Assembly (NCBI RefSeq): GCF_042850945.1
Contig: NZ_AP031496.1
Span: forward strand, 1,488,001 to 1,552,000
Source: Halioxenophilus aromaticivorans
Lineage (GTDB): Bacteria; Pseudomonadota; Gammaproteobacteria; Pseudomonadales; Cellvibrionaceae
Direction: 5' to 3'
DNA length: 64,000 nucleotides
Shown here piece after piece: positions 42,830 through 52,331 of this stretch (its first letter is position 1; each line of letters opens with the position of its first letter). The translations under genes were made by a program, and so were the position numbers. The notes under the pieces are model-generated. The model made no database searches. It saw nothing but the letters and a program-made list of their open reading frames with translations, and was not told the DNA's origin.

Positions 42830-42944
42830 CCTTGTCTCTCCATTTGCTATTTCTATTGCCATTACTCGTTCTAAAGTAGGATTTCTCCCCGCAGTTGGGA
42901 GGGGTAGCATCGGGCCATAACTATTTCAATAATCGAGGTTTATC

Positions 42945-44006
42945 GTGCGTTGGCAGTTGCACAGCTTATTCTCACTATTGCATTTCTCATGGCGCCTATG
43001 GGCATTTTGGATTTTATTCGCTCTTTGTGCCCTGACGGTAGCGACGGCTGCCGATAGAACCTACGCCGATAGCAAATCAAAAACCAATATCGACACCATT
43101 AAAGTGGGCGTGCTGCAGTTTGGTACTGTTCGCTGGGAGTTGGACGTTATAGAGCGTCATCACATCGCGGCGGAGCACAACGTAAACATACAGGTTACGC
43201 CCTTGGCATCTAATCAAGCCACGCTGACCGCGCTGCAGTCTGGCGCCGTGGATATCATTGTTGCCGATTGGATTTGGGCTGCCAGGCAGTATGATTTTGG
43301 CCGAGAATTTTCTTTCTATCCTTATTCCAGTTCTGCGGCTTCACTGATGCTTGCTGCTGACAGCGGCATTGAAAGTTTTGCCGATCTAAAAGGTAAAAAA
43401 ATAGGTGTGGCTGGCGGGCCGGTAAACAAAAGTTGGATTTTGTACCAAGCCTACGCCCGTAAACATCACCAAATGAATTTACAGCAAGATGCCGTGATTA
43501 ACTTTGCTGCGCCGCCTATCCTTAATGAATTGGTACTCAAAGGTGAATTGGATGCGGTTATCAACTTTTGGCATTTCAGCGCGCGCTTGGAACAGCGGGG
43601 GCTAAAACAACTGGTGGCTATGGATCAGGTGTTGGCCAGCTTAGGAATTACAACGCCTACGCCTGTATTGGGATGGGTATTTAAGACTGATTGGGCCGAG
43701 CAACACGCCGATGTATTAAACCGATTTATTGCTGCGTCCTACCAGGCTCGGCAGCGCTTATTAGTGAATGACCAAGAGTGGCAGCAACTAACGCCGCTGA
43801 CATCGGTAAATAATGCCCAGCTAAGAGACTTGCTACGCGATGGCTACCGCGCAGGAATTCCACGCCAATGGGGGCCAGAGCAACGCAGCGCAACGCAGCA
43901 GCTTTTTAACGTATTGCGCAATGAGGCCGGAGCCGATCTTGCCGGCCAGCTAACCGAATTACCCGGAACATTATTTTGGAAAAATTCAGTCCTGCCAGCA
44001 CAATGA
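42945..44006 (+). CDS. ABC transporter substrate-binding protein, NitT/TauT (NMT1/SsuA-like) family
   Basis: 353 residues with GTG start. Signal region about 1-35, then the two-lobed binding protein: IKVGVLQFGTVRWELDVIE, GAVDIIVADWIWAARQ, FADLKGKKIGVAGGPVNKSW. In this family the ligands include taurine, nitrate, thiamin precursors and aliphatic sulfonates; the substrate here cannot be read. First of three coupled genes (ATGA overlap with the permease). Preceded by the structured leader and AAAGTAGGATTT. Confidence 0.87.
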   Translation: MRWQLHSLFSLLHFSWRLWAFWILFALCALTVATAADRTYADSKSKTNIDTIKVGVLQFGTVRWELDVIERHHIAAEHNVNIQVTPLASNQATLTALQSGAVDIIVADWIWAARQYDFGREFSFYPYSSSAASLMLAADSGIESFADLKGKKIGVAGGPVNKSWILYQAYARKHHQMNLQQDAVINFAAPPILNELVLKGELDAVINFWHFSARLEQRGLKQLVAMDQVLASLGITTPTPVLGWVFKTDWAEQHADVLNRFIAASYQARQRLLVNDQEWQQLTPLTSVNNAQLRDLLRDGYRAGIPRQWGPEQRSATQQLFNVLRNEAGADLAGQLTELPGTLFWKNSVLPAQ

Positions 44007-44797
44007 CGGCGCCCGTTATTAAGAAGACTGCCCCTCAGGGCAGTGCCGTTGCCGCTTGGTTGTACTCGCCACGGGTGCTTTCTGTGGTGATATGGCTGTT
44101 GTTGTGGCAGTTGGTGGTAACAATTTTACAGCCGGAATTACTGCCTGCGCCCACTGCTGTATTTGAATCCCTATGGCAGCATGCTGTGCGAGGCGATTTG
44201 GTGAGCCAACTGGCCGTTACTCTGCGCCGTTTAGTCATCGCTTTTAGCTTGGCATTACTGCTAGGCATGGTGTTGGGTTTGGCTATGGGACATTTTAAGC
44301 GCCTTAACGATTGGCTCGACAGCATACTCACCTTGATGCTCAATATTCCCGCGTTGGTCACCATTATTTTGTGTTTAATGTGGCTTGGCTTAAATGAAGT
44401 CGCAGCGGTGACGGCGGTGGTGATGAATAAGCTACCCAACATGGCGGCAATCTTCAGAGAGGGCGCCAAGGCGGTGAATCGCGAATTACTGGAGGTGGCT
44501 AAAGTGTATCGCTTGCCGGCCAGTAAAGCGTTGTTCAAAGTGTATTTGCCGCAACTAGCGCCGTACTTTTTGGCCGCGGCGCGCACTGGCCAGGCATTGG
44601 TGTGGAAAATCGTGCTGGTGGTGGAATTGTTGGGTTGCAGTAGCGGGGTAGGTTTTAAGCTGAGCGTTTTTTTCCAAATGTTCGATATTACCAGTATATT
44701 GGCTTACACCCTGGCATTCGTGGCAATCATCTACAGTTTTGAGTCGTTTATATTGCGGCCTTGGGAACGGCGAATTAACCGGTGGCAACAATGCTAA
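44003..44797 (+). CDS. ABC transporter permease, NitT/TauT family
   Basis: 264 residues from the ATG at 44003, overlapping the previous stop codon by four bases. About six membrane segments and the cytoplasmic EAA-like loop around EGAKAVNRELLEVAKVY typical of BPD-type permeases (SsuC/TauC). Coupled to the ATPase gene by a seven-base overlap. Confidence 0.9.
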   Translation: MTAPVIKKTAPQGSAVAAWLYSPRVLSVVIWLLLWQLVVTILQPELLPAPTAVFESLWQHAVRGDLVSQLAVTLRRLVIAFSLALLLGMVLGLAMGHFKRLNDWLDSILTLMLNIPALVTIILCLMWLGLNEVAAVTAVVMNKLPNMAAIFREGAKAVNRELLEVAKVYRLPASKALFKVYLPQLAPYFLAAARTGQALVWKIVLVVELLGCSSGVGFKLSVFFQMFDITSILAYTLAFVAIIYSFESFILRPWERRINRWQQC

Positions 44798-45507
44798 CGG
44801 TGGATATTCATCACAAGCGGTTTGCCGGCCAGCCAGATGTCATTCGTGGCTTGACCTTTAGCGTTCGAGAGGGCGAGCAGCTTGCTCTGATGGGCCCGTC
44901 TGGGGCGGGGAAAAGCACACTGCTGAACATGATCGTTGGTTTGGATTGCGACTATACCGGAGCAATAACTGGCCACGGCCAGCAAAAGGTCACTCAGTTG
45001 TTCCAAGAGCCTCGCCTCATGCCATGGCTCACGACCATGGAAAACGTTCTATTGGTGGCCGATAACAGCCCACAAAGCCGTGATAGAGCGTTGCAGTTGT
45101 TGCAAGAAGTCGGCTTGGCTGAGCAAGCCAGTCTGTATCCGGGGCAGTTGTCCGGTGGTATGAAAAAGCGGGTGGCGCTGGCACGCGCGTTTATGCCTGC
45201 GCCGTCACTGCTTCTGATGGATGAACCCTTTGGCTCGTTGGATCTACCTACAGCCCGGGCTCTGCGAGCATTGGTGCAGCGCCTATGCCAGGCCCAAGGC
45301 ACCACCCTAATATGCGTAACACACGATTTAACCGAAGCGGTGACCCTAGCCGACCGCTTGTTGTTTTTCAGTAAAGAACCCATGACCCTGGTGCTGGATA
45401 AAGACATTTTCTCGATGAAAGCTAAGGGATTGGGCGAGGAGGGAATTGATCACTGTTGTCAGGCGATATTGCAGCACCACCCTTGTATATTAAGGGGCAT
45501 TGCCTGA
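44791..45507 (+). CDS. ABC transporter ATP-binding protein, NitT/TauT family
   Basis: 238 residues from the ATG at 44791. Walker A GPSGAGKST near residue 35, Q-loop LFQEPRLMPW as in SsuB/TauB, signature LSGGMKKRVALARA, Walker B LLLMDEPFGSLD and switch His CVTHD, all intact. Completes the importer. The FIST gene follows after about 115 bases. Confidence 0.92.
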   Translation: MLTVDIHHKRFAGQPDVIRGLTFSVREGEQLALMGPSGAGKSTLLNMIVGLDCDYTGAITGHGQQKVTQLFQEPRLMPWLTTMENVLLVADNSPQSRDRALQLLQEVGLAEQASLYPGQLSGGMKKRVALARAFMPAPSLLLMDEPFGSLDLPTARALRALVQRLCQAQGTTLICVTHDLTEAVTLADRLLFFSKEPMTLVLDKDIFSMKAKGLGEEGIDHCCQAILQHHPCILRGIA

Positions 45508-45622
45508 GTGGCGCTTGTGCCTTGTTACCTCAAGGTATTCGGAGTAGTCTGCTGCGTTTGGTCGAGTCAGCAGGCCAATTGGCCTACACAATTACAACAA
45601 TAAACGGTGATTGAGGACAAAT

Positions 45623-46810
45623 ATGACAGACGCCTCTAATGAACGGCCCTTGGCGGCTAACGACGGCAATCTTAGCCAAAACAGGGTATTGCGAGCGGGT
45701 TCTGATCACCCCGACCCTGTAATGGCCGCCAGAGAGATCCACGCCGGACTTACCGGCCAGGAGTCGGCCTGTATATTCTTCTACTGTAGCGCTGATTACC
45801 GGTTGGATCTGCTGTCCGAGGAGCTCAACACGTTGTTTCAAAACGTGCGTATCGTGGGCTGCACCACGGCCGGAGAAATTACGCCCCTAGGCTACCGCCG
45901 CAACGCCATTGCCGCCTTTAGTTTACCCAGTAGCCACTTTTCTGTGGAAACCGTACTCATCGAAGACCTGGCGCATTTCAGCGAGCAGGAGGCCCAGTTA
46001 CTGGTGAGTCACATGGTAGAGCGCTTGCAAAGCAAAGCGGTGGCACCTATTTCGGGCAATAGCTTTGCGTTGTCGTTATTGGACGGTATGTCCATTCGGG
46101 AAGAGTTGGTGCTGAAGGCCTTGAGCACGGGTTTGGCCGAGATACCTTTGGTGGGAGGCTCGGCCGGCGATAACATGAACTTTCAGGATACCCGCGTCTA
46201 TTTTGAAGGCGAATTTAAAACGCGCTCAGCCATTTTGGCGCTGGTCAATACCACCTGCCCATTTCACGTTTTCAGTACCCATCATTTAACGTCGCAACAA
46301 GAGAAACTGGTGGTCACCAGTGCCTCACCCTACGAACGCGTAGTGCATGAGCTAAACGCCGAGCCTGCTGCATTGGAATACTGCCGCGTACACGGTTTAT
46401 CCATTGATAACCTAGATACCGAAACCTTCGCCATTCACCCAGTGGCCGTGCAGTTAAGTGATGAGTTGTATGTGCGCGCAATACAAAAAGTGAACGATGA
46501 TTTAAGCCTGACGTTTTTCTGTGCCATCGATGTTGGAGTGGTGTTAACCAAAATGACATCCGGTGGCCTTTTGGAGCAGTCAAAACATCTGCTACACAGT
46601 GTGACGCAAGATATCGGCGAGCCTCAGATAATTATCGGTTTTGACTGCATCTATCGTCGTTGTGAAACCGACCACATTGATATTGTGGGTGAGATGTCTG
46701 AGCTGTACGCCCAGTATAAAATGATCGGATTTAACACCTACGGTGAGCAAATGGATGGCTTGCATTTAAACCATACCATTACCGGAGTTGCCATCGGTTC
46801 CCATGACTGA
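45623..46810 (+). CDS. FIST and FIST_C domain sensory protein
   Basis: 395 residues from the ATG at 45623 with GAGGA upstream, preferred over an in-frame TTG at 45611. FIST N domain (about 25-220: VGCTTAGEITPLGYRRNAIAAFSLP, PLVGGSAGDNMNF) and FIST_C domain (about 230-380: IIGFDCIYRR, IGFNTYGEQMDGLHLNHT). FIST domains are predicted small-ligand sensors, often paired with signalling proteins. It overlaps the following kinase gene by eight bases, so the two are made together and probably act together in controlling alcohol oxidation genes. Confidence 0.9.
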   Translation: MTDASNERPLAANDGNLSQNRVLRAGSDHPDPVMAAREIHAGLTGQESACIFFYCSADYRLDLLSEELNTLFQNVRIVGCTTAGEITPLGYRRNAIAAFSLPSSHFSVETVLIEDLAHFSEQEAQLLVSHMVERLQSKAVAPISGNSFALSLLDGMSIREELVLKALSTGLAEIPLVGGSAGDNMNFQDTRVYFEGEFKTRSAILALVNTTCPFHVFSTHHLTSQQEKLVVTSASPYERVVHELNAEPAALEYCRVHGLSIDNLDTETFAIHPVAVQLSDELYVRAIQKVNDDLSLTFFCAIDVGVVLTKMTSGGLLEQSKHLLHSVTQDIGEPQIIIGFDCIYRRCETDHIDIVGEMSELYAQYKMIGFNTYGEQMDGLHLNHTITGVAIGSHD

Positions 46811-47978
46811 CTCAAAACCCAGAATTACCTTGCACGAGGCCAACGCCAGCGCGGAAGAGGGCAACTCGATCGCAAAATTGCAGGCGCAAGTAGAGGCATT
46901 GCAGTACGAAAATTCTAAACTAAAAAAAATTAACCACGTGCTCACCCAGCGCGTTGAAATGGGCTGGGGCAATAATAGCGACCCGTACCGCTCGTTTGAA
47001 AATGCCGCGCTGTTGGCCGATAAAGTAAAAGAACGCACCCGCCAGTTACAAGCAACCTTGCAGGATTTAGAAGCCGCTAACAAACATCTAGAGGCGTTAA
47101 AGTCCCATGCAGATAAAAGTACCTACCTGCTGCAAGACATCATTGAAAACATTCCCGAATCTTTTGTGATGTTCGATTCAGAGCGCCGGGTAGCTCTGGC
47201 CAACAAACGCTTCTTGCAGTTTTGGCAAGAGGCCGGAGTTGATGTGGTTTTAGGTGCTACCACCTCCCACGACCTCAAAAAGCAGGCGGTGGCGCTAGGT
47301 TTGGTGGACAACACCAATCGCACCCGCGAAATTGAAGGCTTCCCTAAGCAGCGCATGCAAGATGTTTTGTTCCGGTTAAAGGGCAACCATTGGATACAAA
47401 TGACGGAAAAGCCCACCCTCGATGGCGGGTTGATGGTGCTTTATTCAGACTTGAATATCCAATCGGATGAGGGCGACCTGCGGCAAGAGAAAGCTTTGGC
47501 CGAGCAAGCTCGTTTATTGCAAAACACCCTGGAGAATATGTCCCTGGGAGTGGCCTCGGTGAATGGCGAAGGTTTGTTGGAAACCTGGAACCCTAAATTT
47601 GTGGAGCTGTGTGGCTTAAGCGACAACAACGTTACGCGGCATGTGAACTTCGATACTCTACTGGCGGACACAGAGCTTGCTCAGCTGCCCCGGCCCAACA
47701 GTGGCAATGCTAAGGTAGAGCCGGGCAAGGTAATTTATTTTGGTGAGCTTACCCTGGCCAACGGCTGTGTGTTGCTGGTGCGCAGGCATTCCATCGGCGA
47801 CGGGGGCTACTTAGACACCTACGCCGATTACACCGACCGCTTTTACAGCCAAGCGGCGCTGCGAGAAAGCGAGCATCGTATTCGCCTCATTACCGATGCG
47901 CTGCCCGCCATGATCTCCTACGTGAACAAGAACCTATTAACCCGGTGGAAATATACGTCTGCTAGGCGGCATAGCTGA
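46803..47978 (+). pseudogene. PAS hybrid histidine kinase, 5-prime half cut by IS630-family element
   Basis: Starts at the ATG at 46803, overlapping the FIST gene. Codes for a coiled coil (about residues 20-110), then two PAS-like domains (IIENIPESFVMFDSERRVALANKRF; TLENMSLGVASVNGEGLLETWN) and the first strand of a third (ITDALPAMISYVNKNL). Native coding ends at Leu 378 (codon 47934-47936); the insertion then adds 13 foreign residues and a TGA. This piece lacks the kinase domain. The remainder lies at 49028-50605; joined, the gene would code for 903 residues. It resembles the ErcS-prime-type sensor kinases of Pseudomonas ethanol oxidation. Confidence 0.9.
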
Positions 47979-49025
47979 TATATTCATTGTTAAAATATTT
48001 CCTGACCCGACTTGGCTTTCTTTGCAGCATCGCCATGTGAGATTGTGCCTTAGACTTTAATTGCTTTTTATTTCTAGCCGGCTTACCACTGTGAACACCT
48101 TTCTTTAGATCACAGTTTAAATACTCGTCAGGATTAAGCTCTGGAGAATACGCAGGTAGATAAAACACCTCAATCATCTCTTTGTGATCCTCTAGCCATT
48201 CTTTGACCGGCTTGCAATGATGCACTCGTAAGTTATCCAAAATTAAAAATACCTTGCGGTCAGCTGAATTAACTAAGCGCATCATAAAATCGATAAGTAT
48301 GTCGCCGTTCATGGTTCCTTCGAAAAACCGAAACCGAACTTTGCCCTGATTCGTGACTGCAGATATCATGTTGATCGACTCAGAATTTGCGTTTAGCTTG
48401 ATTACCGGCGTCTTTCCCTTCGGGGCGTAACCTCGTTCGTGCTGGCAATTGTTACGCAAGCCTGTTTCGTCACCCCAATATATCTCGGCATTTTCAGACT
48501 TCGCGCGCGCTTTGATGTCTGGATATTCTTCTTTAAGCCACTTCTTTACTTCTGGTGCTCGTTGCTCATAAGCGCGCTTCTGAGGCTTTTGTGGCGTCAT
48601 TCCCCAGCGTTTCAAGTAATCGCCAACCGTTCTTACCGCTAGCTCAACTCCATACTCTTGAAGAATTAGCTGCTGTACTGATTGGCGAGTCCACAATGCA
48701 TAGTCCAACCGCAGTTGATCTGGCGTCCTATTTGTTATCAGGCTTTTAATTCTGTCGCTCTGCTCCTTGGACAGAAGTGTTCCTTCGCCTTTTTTAGGTC
48801 CGCGCTTATTGATTTTTAATTTGTTGGGAGGAATTTTCAGCCACCTCCCAACGGTATCGGGGTGAGCTCCAACGATTTCAGAAATTTCTGCTCGAGTCAT
48901 TCCTGTCTTGCGCAACTTTTGCGCCGTACGTCGTTTTTCTTCTATTGCGTCGAATGATAGAGTGCGAGTGTCTGGTTTACTGTTCATCCGAGCATTATAT
49001 CAGATATATACACTCACCGGGTTAA
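47937..49025 (-). mobile_element. IS630-family insertion sequence inside the hybrid kinase gene
   Basis: 1089 bp. Ends TTAACCCGGTG (47937-47947) and CACCGGGTTAA (49015-49025), an 11-base perfect inverted repeat with weaker similarity continuing inward. Flanked by the dinucleotide TA at 47935-47936 and 49026-49027, the target duplication of the IS630/Tc1 group. Deleting the element with one TA rejoins CTA to GAT and restores an uninterrupted PAS domain reading frame. One intact transposase gene on the minus strand. Confidence 0.95.
47962..48987 (-). CDS. IS630-family transposase
   Basis: 341 residues. N-terminal paired helix-turn-helix (RAEISEIVGAHPDTVGRWLK), then the DDE core: Asp in IYWGDETGLRNN, Asp in LILDNLRVHHCK and Glu in YSPELNPDEYLN. 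TATAAT lies 11-16 bases upstream of the ATG near the element end. Complete frame, so possibly active. Confidence 0.95.
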   Translation of the reverse strand: MNSKPDTRTLSFDAIEEKRRTAQKLRKTGMTRAEISEIVGAHPDTVGRWLKIPPNKLKINKRGPKKGEGTLLSKEQSDRIKSLITNRTPDQLRLDYALWTRQSVQQLILQEYGVELAVRTVGDYLKRWGMTPQKPQKRAYEQRAPEVKKWLKEEYPDIKARAKSENAEIYWGDETGLRNNCQHERGYAPKGKTPVIKLNANSESINMISAVTNQGKVRFRFFEGTMNGDILIDFMMRLVNSADRKVFLILDNLRVHHCKPVKEWLEDHKEMIEVFYLPAYSPELNPDEYLNCDLKKGVHSGKPARNKKQLKSKAQSHMAMLQRKPSRVRKYFNNEYISYAA

Positions 49026-49027
49026 TA

Positions 49028-50605
49028 GATTACGAATTCGTTAACAAATCCTTTGAGGACTGGTTTGAAAAACCCCGCGATCAAATCTGTGGCCAAGCTA
49101 TGTCGTCGGTGTTGGGCGAAGACAACTACCTGGTGCACAAACCCTACATTGAGGGTGCGCTGGGCGGCCGCACGGTAAATTTCGAGGTGTCGCAATCCAA
49201 TGGCGATAAAGACAGCCGAGATTTTCGCAAGACGTTTATTCCGCACTTTTCTGCCGACCGTGCCGTGGTGGGCTTTTTTGCCCTAGAGCAGGACATCACT
49301 GCCCAGCGTCGCACCGCACAGGCTTTACAGCAGGCCTACGAGTATATGGAAAAACGAGTGAATGCGCGCACCCATGAAATCTCTGCCATTAACCTGCAAT
49401 TGCGCCAGGAAATTACCGAGCGGCAGCAGGTTGAGGCGCATTTAATTGAAGCCAAAAAAATGGCCGATGAAGCCAACGAGTCGAAGACACGTTTTTTGGC
49501 CGCTGCCAGCCACGACTTGTTGCAACCCATGAACGCCGCCCGTTTATTTGCCACCGCTCTGCGCGATCAGCAACTTGGTGACGAAGCCCACCAGTTGGTG
49601 GATTCCTTGGGCTACAGTTTAGAAAACGTTGAAGCGCTGATTTCCTCGTTAGTGGATATTTCTAAGCTGGAGGCCGGTGTGGTAGAAGCGGCACCAGAGA
49701 GCTTTCATATCGATGACCTGTTGCATAAATTAGCGGCTGAGTACCGCCCGCAAGCACAAAAAATTGGTTTGCATTTAGATTACATCAGCAGCAAAGCCGT
49801 TATTTTTTCTGATAGCCAATTGCTGGCTCGGGTACTGCGCAATTTGTTGTCCAACGCCATTCGCTACACACCCAGTGGCAAGCTGGTGCTGGGATGCCGC
49901 CGTCGAGTGCGCGGGGTTGAAATTCAGGTGTGGGACACTGGCATCGGTATTGAGCGATCCAAATTGGGTGAGATTTTCCGGGAATTTAGCCGCATTGATG
50001 CCGCGCGTACCCGCACCGACAAAGGCCTGGGCCTAGGCTTGGCCATTGTGGAGCGATTATCCCGTGTGTTGGGCCATGAGGTTTCGGTGAAGTCTTGGCC
50101 GGGCAAGGGTTCCTGCTTTTCGCTGCTGGTGCCGTTTGGACAGCCACTGGCGCCCACTATTGTTAACCCTATTGAGTTAGACTCCGTGGGCTTGCCCCTG
50201 CGTGAGGCACGGGTGCTGGTGGTGGATAACGACCACGAAATCTGCGATGGCATGAAAGCCTTGTTGGCCACTTGGCACTGTAAGGTTATGACGGCCCAAG
50301 GCCTGGCTCAATTAAACGAAGAACCCGAGCTGCTAGAGTTTCAACCGCAGTTGATGATTGCTGATTTTCATTTGGACAACGACGAAACCGGTTTGCAGGC
50401 CATTGCTGCGGTACACCAACGCTTGCAGCGTGACATCCCGGTGATTTTAATTACCGCCGATTACACCAATGAGTTGCGCCAGACGGCGAAATCGGCGGGA
50501 TATGTTATTTTAAACAAGCCGGTAAAGCCGCTTAAGTTAAAAATGTTAATGTCTAATTTTTTGCGCGAATCTAAAGCTCGTGAGGCCGCTGGTGCTCCCA
50601 ACTAG
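49028..50605 (+). pseudogene. PAS hybrid histidine kinase, 3-prime half beyond the IS630-family element
   Basis: The native frame resumes at GAT 49028 with DYEFVNKSFEDWF of the third PAS domain. Then a coiled coil, the HisKA domain with phospho-acceptor His in AAASHDLLQPMNAARLF, the HATPase domain (NLLSNAIRYTP; DTGIGIE; KGLGLGLAIVERLSR) and a C-terminal receiver (VLVVDNDHE; Asp acceptor in MIADFHLDND; Lys in NKPVKPL). The frame is open back into the element to 48908, so a fused product starting inside the IS could be made, but it would lack the FIST-coupled N-terminal PAS domains. Normal kinase function is probably lost or altered. Confidence 0.9.
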
Positions 50606-50710
50606 AAGCAGACGGTATTCTTTGCTAATCCCATAGTACTGTGCGGAAACTGATTTTTTAAAAAATTCACACAGGAAATATCTAAAAGCCACGCAAAGCA
50701 ACCTCCACAT

Positions 50711-50742
50711 GGCACAAAAAAGGGAGCGATAATTGCTCCCTT
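50711..50742 (-). terminator. Terminator between convergent kinase and response-regulator genes
   Basis: AAGGGAGC (50720-50727) and GCTCCCTT (50735-50742) form a perfect eight-base stem with a seven-base loop. On the minus strand it runs into TTTTTT, serving the regulator gene; on the plus strand the tail TTATTT is weaker but may also serve. Confidence 0.85.
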
Positions 50743-50769
50743 ATTTGCGCCCGTTAAATATCCGTGTAT

Positions 50770-51435
50770 TTAATTGCGGATATAGTCTTTAAAATCAATG
50801 TTGGAAGCACACAGAACGGCTTGAATACGATTGTGGACTTTAAGCCGATGTAAAATCGCTGATACGTGGGATTTTACCGTGGTTTCCGCGATGTTTAATT
50901 CGTAGGCAATTTTCTTGTTGGACTCGCCTTTGGCCATGCGTTCAAACACCAATAGCTGACGGCGGCTCAGGCTGGCGATCAGTTTAGGGTCTACCTGGGA
51001 ATCTTTTGATTCCTTCCTTTGTGGCTCGCTATTGGTGCTGCGAATTACGTCTGGCGGAAGATACACTTGGCCATTCATGATTTGCTGCAGTGCGTCAGCG
51101 ATTTCTTGACTGGTGGAGGATTTGGTAATAAAACCCACAGCGCCGTAAGTCATAGCTTGTAGCACCGTGCTTTTGTTTTCTTCGGCGGAAACGATCACTA
51201 CGGGAATATCCGGGTGATTATTGCGCAATTTAACAATACCGTTTAAGCCATCCATGCCGGGCATGTTTAAATCCAGCAGTATTAGATCTAGGTCTGGGCT
51301 TTCGGCGACCAGCTCTAATGCGGCATTGAGATCTTCTGTTGTGAGTGTTTGCACGTCTTGGAAACGTGTTTCGAGTACATTGGTGATGGCATCTCGAAAG
51401 AGCGGATGATCGTCTGCAATGAGTACTTTTTGCAT
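50770..51435 (-). CDS. LuxR/NarL-type response regulator (AgmR/ErbR/PedR1-like)
   Basis: 221 residues. Receiver domain with the acidic pair ADD near residue 8, phospho-acceptor Asp 55 in LLDLNMPG and Lys in FITKSS, then a LuxR helix-turn-helix at about 150-210 (LSRRQLLVFERMAKGESNKKIAYELNIAETTVKSHV). It lies between the interrupted kinase and the PedABC-like operon, the position of the AgmR/PedR1 regulators that switch on PQQ alcohol dehydrogenase genes in Pseudomonas. Likely partner of the kinase encoded convergently. Confidence 0.88.
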   Translation of the reverse strand: MQKVLIADDHPLFRDAITNVLETRFQDVQTLTTEDLNAALELVAESPDLDLILLDLNMPGMDGLNGIVKLRNNHPDIPVVIVSAEENKSTVLQAMTYGAVGFITKSSTSQEIADALQQIMNGQVYLPPDVIRSTNSEPQRKESKDSQVDPKLIASLSRRQLLVFERMAKGESNKKIAYELNIAETTVKSHVSAILHRLKVHNRIQAVLCASNIDFKDYIRN

Positions 51436-51557
51436 GTTAATTCTCTAGCTCTTGTTATAAAAATTATAGATTAGAACGCTGTTGTGTTAGTGCGCTTATA
51501 ACGGGGCAATATAGCTCAAATGTTGATTAGATGCTAACCCGTTTGTCGTCTGAATTT

Positions 51558-52331
51558 TTAACGTGATTCATAAGCGACTATGGCGGCGCCTAATATTACC
51601 GCTGTTGTCACAAGGGTGACGGAAAGCGCGAGGTAATTTGCCGCGCCATATAAGGAAAACCGGATCAGTTCCACCGCGTGGGTAAAAGGGTTCGCTAAAC
51701 AAACGAAATATAGCAGCTCGCTGGATTCTCGCATGCGCCACAGCGGGTATAGGGCGGAGGACAGGAAAAACATGGGGAAGACAACAAAATTCATTACCCC
51801 GGCGAAGTTTTCTAGCTGTTTAATCAGCGACGACAGCAACAGGCCTAATGCGCTGAGCAGCAGTGCGGCTAAAAAGGCCGAGGGCAGCAGCCATATATAG
51901 CCCTCTAGTGGCAGCGTGATTTTAAAACACGCGGCAATGGCGACAAACGCGTACACCTGCAGCATGGAAATTAAAGCGCTGGCAACCAGTTTACTGATTA
52001 ATAAAAATGGTCTTGGTAATGGGCTGGTGAGCAACACCTTCATGCTGCCCATTTCTCGGTCGTAGACCATGGATAACGAACTTTGCATGCCATTGAACAG
52101 CAAAATAATCCCTACCAGTCCCGGTAAAATATACACCTCGTAGGTGATGTAGGTTTCGTAGGGCGGGGCAATGGCGATACCTAGGGCGGCGCGGAAGCCA
52201 GCGGCAAATACCAGTAGCCAAAGGAGGGGGCGCACCAGAGCACTGATAAAACGGGAGCGCTGTTGTAAAAATCGCCAAAACTCTCTTTTTACTATGCCAT
52301 TAAAAGCGTAACCGGCTTGGCTCAAGTTCAT
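51558..52331 (-). CDS. pedC: ABC-2 permease of the PQQ alcohol-oxidation system (PedC-like)
   Basis: 257 residues, six membrane segments (about 25-50, 60-82, 105-135, 140-165, 170-195, 225-250). ABC-2 family permease of the type found only with PQQ-dependent alcohol degradation clusters. Starts inside the ATPase stop codon (ATGA overlap). With the ATPase, beta-propeller and binding protein it forms a four-gene operon. The transported compound is not established for this family; efflux of alcohols has been proposed. Confidence 0.85.
   Translation of the reverse strand: MNLSQAGYAFNGIVKREFWRFLQQRSRFISALVRPLLWLLVFAAGFRAALGIAIAPPYETYITYEVYILPGLVGIILLFNGMQSSLSMVYDREMGSMKVLLTSPLPRPFLLISKLVASALISMLQVYAFVAIAACFKITLPLEGYIWLLPSAFLAALLLSALGLLLSSLIKQLENFAGVMNFVVFPMFFLSSALYPLWRMRESSELLYFVCLANPFTHAVELIRFSLYGAANYLALSVTLVTTAVILGAAIVAYESR

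Noticed and set aside
42700..42900. TPP riboswitch before a possible thiamin-precursor transporter
   Set aside because: No CTGAGA or ACCTGATCTGG-like Thi-box is present; kept only as an unclassified structured leader.
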